Below the pieces are notes generated by a model, which was given only the letters and a program-made list of their open reading frames with translations, was not told the origin of the DNA and ran no database searches. From Nanosynbacter sp. (GTDB taxonomy: Bacteria; Patescibacteriota; Saccharimonadia; Saccharimonadales; Saccharimonadaceae), in contig JABZJS010000003.1 in NCBI GenBank assembly GCA_015257665.1, positions 29,935 through 93,934 of the forward strand: a stretch of DNA of 64,000 nucleotides, read 5' to 3'. Each line of letters begins with the position of its first letter. Positions within the stretch are counted from its first letter, which is position 1. Position numbers and translations under genes: made by a program. Shown one piece after another: positions 62,555-64,000 of this stretch.

Positions 62555-63385
62555 CTATGCTGCTTGGACAACCCCACCATTATCCTGTAGCAAGTCCAAG
62601 TCGTCCTGTGGGTTACTTCTATCCATCTCGTCCGTTGCAATACCGCTCCGGCTCCAATCTGCTAAATACGGTGTCACCGTGCGATCACCACCCTCAATCG
62701 GTGTTTCAACCGCCGTAACCAAAGGTGACTTCCCTTCATAACAGTCAATAAGGTATTGCATTGTTCCCTGCTCACTCGCTGTTATCACAACGATCCGAGC
62801 TGTTGCATCATCTGGCACAAGACCAGTTGTGCCAAATGTATCACGAGTCAATTGCCATGCATCAGTTACCTGCCTCATCAATGGCTCACCAGCCGCATCG
62901 CAGCTCACCACTCGCCAATCGGCCAGATCCATCGAGCCAAATGCATAATGCTTTAGAGCGCCCATATTACCCGCCGGATCGTACAAAAAGCCATACGTTG
63001 GCCCCTTCTTTTCTATCGCGCGCAACTTGTCGAGCCGAGCGTCAAGCTTCTCTCGCTCTTTTTTATCCAGGGATTGATCTGCCAATCGACCCTCAATTTC
63101 TCTCTCTTCTCTCTGCACCTCTGCTGCAAATAACTGACGCGCCACTCCTTCGTTCGCTGCCCGCCGCTCCATCTCTGCTTCAGTCAGGGGCTGCAGCTCA
63201 CCACTCGCCTGGGCCGCTTCGATGATGGCACTGCGCATGGCGTGGTAGCTGGTGGGAAGTTGCTCGGGGGTGTAGTGGTCTACGCTATCGACAGACGCCT
63301 CTGGATCATGCGGACTGGGCCGGTCAGCGCCAGCACGCTCTCCACCATTAGAAAATGATGAATATACTGCTTCGCCTTGTGCCAT
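62555..63385 (-). CDS. Unknown 276-residue soluble protein
   Basis: I do not recognise the family. A disordered N-terminus (1-45) is followed by a long charged helix (about 75-130, EEREIEGRLADQ and KKEREKLDARLDK). A beta-rich C-terminal part contains YGFLYDPAGNMG and TARIVVITASEQG. No membrane segment. The ATG at 63385 is chosen over a TTG two codons earlier; AGAGG and a TATAAT lie upstream. Confidence 0.76.
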   Translation of the reverse strand: MAQGEAVYSSFSNGGERAGADRPSPHDPEASVDSVDHYTPEQLPTSYHAMRSAIIEAAQASGELQPLTEAEMERRAANEGVARQLFAAEVQREEREIEGRLADQSLDKKEREKLDARLDKLRAIEKKGPTYGFLYDPAGNMGALKHYAFGSMDLADWRVVSCDAAGEPLMRQVTDAWQLTRDTFGTTGLVPDDATARIVVITASEQGTMQYLIDCYEGKSPLVTAVETPIEGGDRTVTPYLADWSRSGIATDEMDRSNPQDDLDLLQDNGGVVQAA

Positions 63386-63479
63386 GCCCAACCTCTATTC
63401 TGTTTTGCTTGTGATGGCCCAGATTATACACCACTCTCGATACTTTGTCTATAGTCTGACCTCTGTTCGGTTGGTGTTC

Positions 63480-64000
63480 TTAGACCTGTCCCCAATTATC
63501 ACCAATCGAGACGTCGACTTTGAGCTTAACGCCAAGCTGCGGGTAGATATTTTCCATTGTCTCGCGCAGGATGTGGCTCACCTGCTCGGCGTGGGCGCGC
63601 GGGCACTCAACCATAATGCTATCGTGAATCTGCACCACCTGCCAACCAATCGGCTGGCCATCGCCATCAGCCAGCTGCTCTCCAGCCTGGGCCAGCTTGT
63701 CTTCCACCGCCAGCATGGCAAGCTTCATGAGGTCGGCCTCGGTACCTTGGATCGGCATATTGGCAGCCGCTCGCTCGGCAGCGCTGCGCACCGCAAAGTT
63801 ACGCGACGCAACATCCGGCGTCCAGCGGCGGCGACCAAACAGCGTCTGAACAAAGCCCGCATCATGCGCCTGCTGGATAGTCTGCGCCATATAGGCCTTG
63901 AGCTTCGGCCGGAGGCGGTAGTATTCATCAATAAAGTGCTGCGCTTCGGCATAGCTCATCTGCGCGGCGGCGGCCAGGCCATGCTGGCTCATCCCATACA
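63480..64000 (-). CDS. polA: DNA polymerase I, C-terminal part (5' end beyond window)
   Basis: Family A polymerase for repair and Okazaki-fragment maturation. The visible C-terminal segment of about 173 residues begins within motif B's end (YGMSQHGLA). It continues with TLFGRRRWTPDV and AERAAANMPIQGTEADLMKLAM, and then motif C VVQIHDSIMVECP. It ends SIGDNWGQV. The motif C residue that is Glu in most Pol I (HDE) is Ser here. The rest of the gene, including any nuclease domains, lies to the right. Confidence 0.95.
   Translation of the reverse strand, partial: YGMSQHGLAAAAQMSYAEAQHFIDEYYRLRPKLKAYMAQTIQQAHDAGFVQTLFGRRRWTPDVASRNFAVRSAAERAAANMPIQGTEADLMKLAMLAVEDKLAQAGEQLADGDGQPIGWQVVQIHDSIMVECPRAHAEQVSHILRETMENIYPQLGVKLKVDVSIGDNWGQV

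Overview
The window most likely comes from a Candidate Phyla Radiation bacterium of the Saccharibacteria (TM7) type. This is inference from content. Compact housekeeping genes (rpsF-ssb-rpsR, rpsL-rpsG, rpsO, rpsT, efp, pnp, RNase J, ftsK, truB, fpg, holA, polA, ychF, tlyA) sit beside a type IV pilus operon and many soluble proteins of no recognisable family. The only biosynthetic gene seen is a lone prephenate dehydratase. The genetic code looks standard. Most genes lie on the minus strand. No rRNA, tRNA, IS element, prophage or CRISPR array was recognised.

Layout. 1-5.2 kb: minus-strand pilus operon pilM-pilN-pilO-small membrane protein-pilB-pilT (pilT runs off the left edge). 5.5-7.9 kb: a large exported protein with a hairpin-rich upstream region. 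8.3-11.1 kb: ychF, a decayed CPBP protease and tlyA. 11.1-17.5 kb: efp and the rpsF-ssb-rpsR operon, flanked by two gene-free AT-rich stretches of about 1.8 and 3.0 kb. 17.5-20 kb: an unknown gene and rpsL-rpsG. 20.2-31.3 kb: MFS transporter, pheA, ftsK, an RmlC-like epimerase with a frameshift, RNase J and unknown genes. 31.4-43.7 kb: two regulator-plus-exporter units (Rrf2/YhgE and PadR/ABC), a SAM methyltransferase broken at a G9 tract, an iron-sulfur-less uracil-DNA glycosylase and a tandem pair of paralogous membrane proteins. 43.9-64 kb: pnp, a surface-anchored spherulin-4-like protein, rpsO, an aldose epimerase, truB, a degenerate DHH protein, rpsT, an HAD-membrane protein-fpg-holA cluster and the 3' end of polA. 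A 1.1-kb gene-free stretch before polA holds a perfect 32-bp palindrome and a 314-nt tract with no C on the plus strand.

How it works together. The pilus operon encodes the inner-membrane platform and both motor ATPases. The neighbouring 804-residue exported protein and the spherulin-like protein are plausible cell-surface factors of a host-associated cell. Two regulator-exporter pairs point to envelope or toxic-compound defence. Several genes show loss of canonical metal or cofactor ligands (PilB zinc, UDG iron-sulfur cluster, Rrf2 cysteines).

The strongest regulatory pattern is architectural. At least nine first-in-operon genes have a TATACT-like -10 box 6-8 nt before the ATG, which predicts leaderless mRNAs. 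Downstream operon genes instead carry clear Shine-Dalgarno sequences. Many units end in intrinsic hairpin terminators. All functional calls come from reading the sequence; no database search was run.
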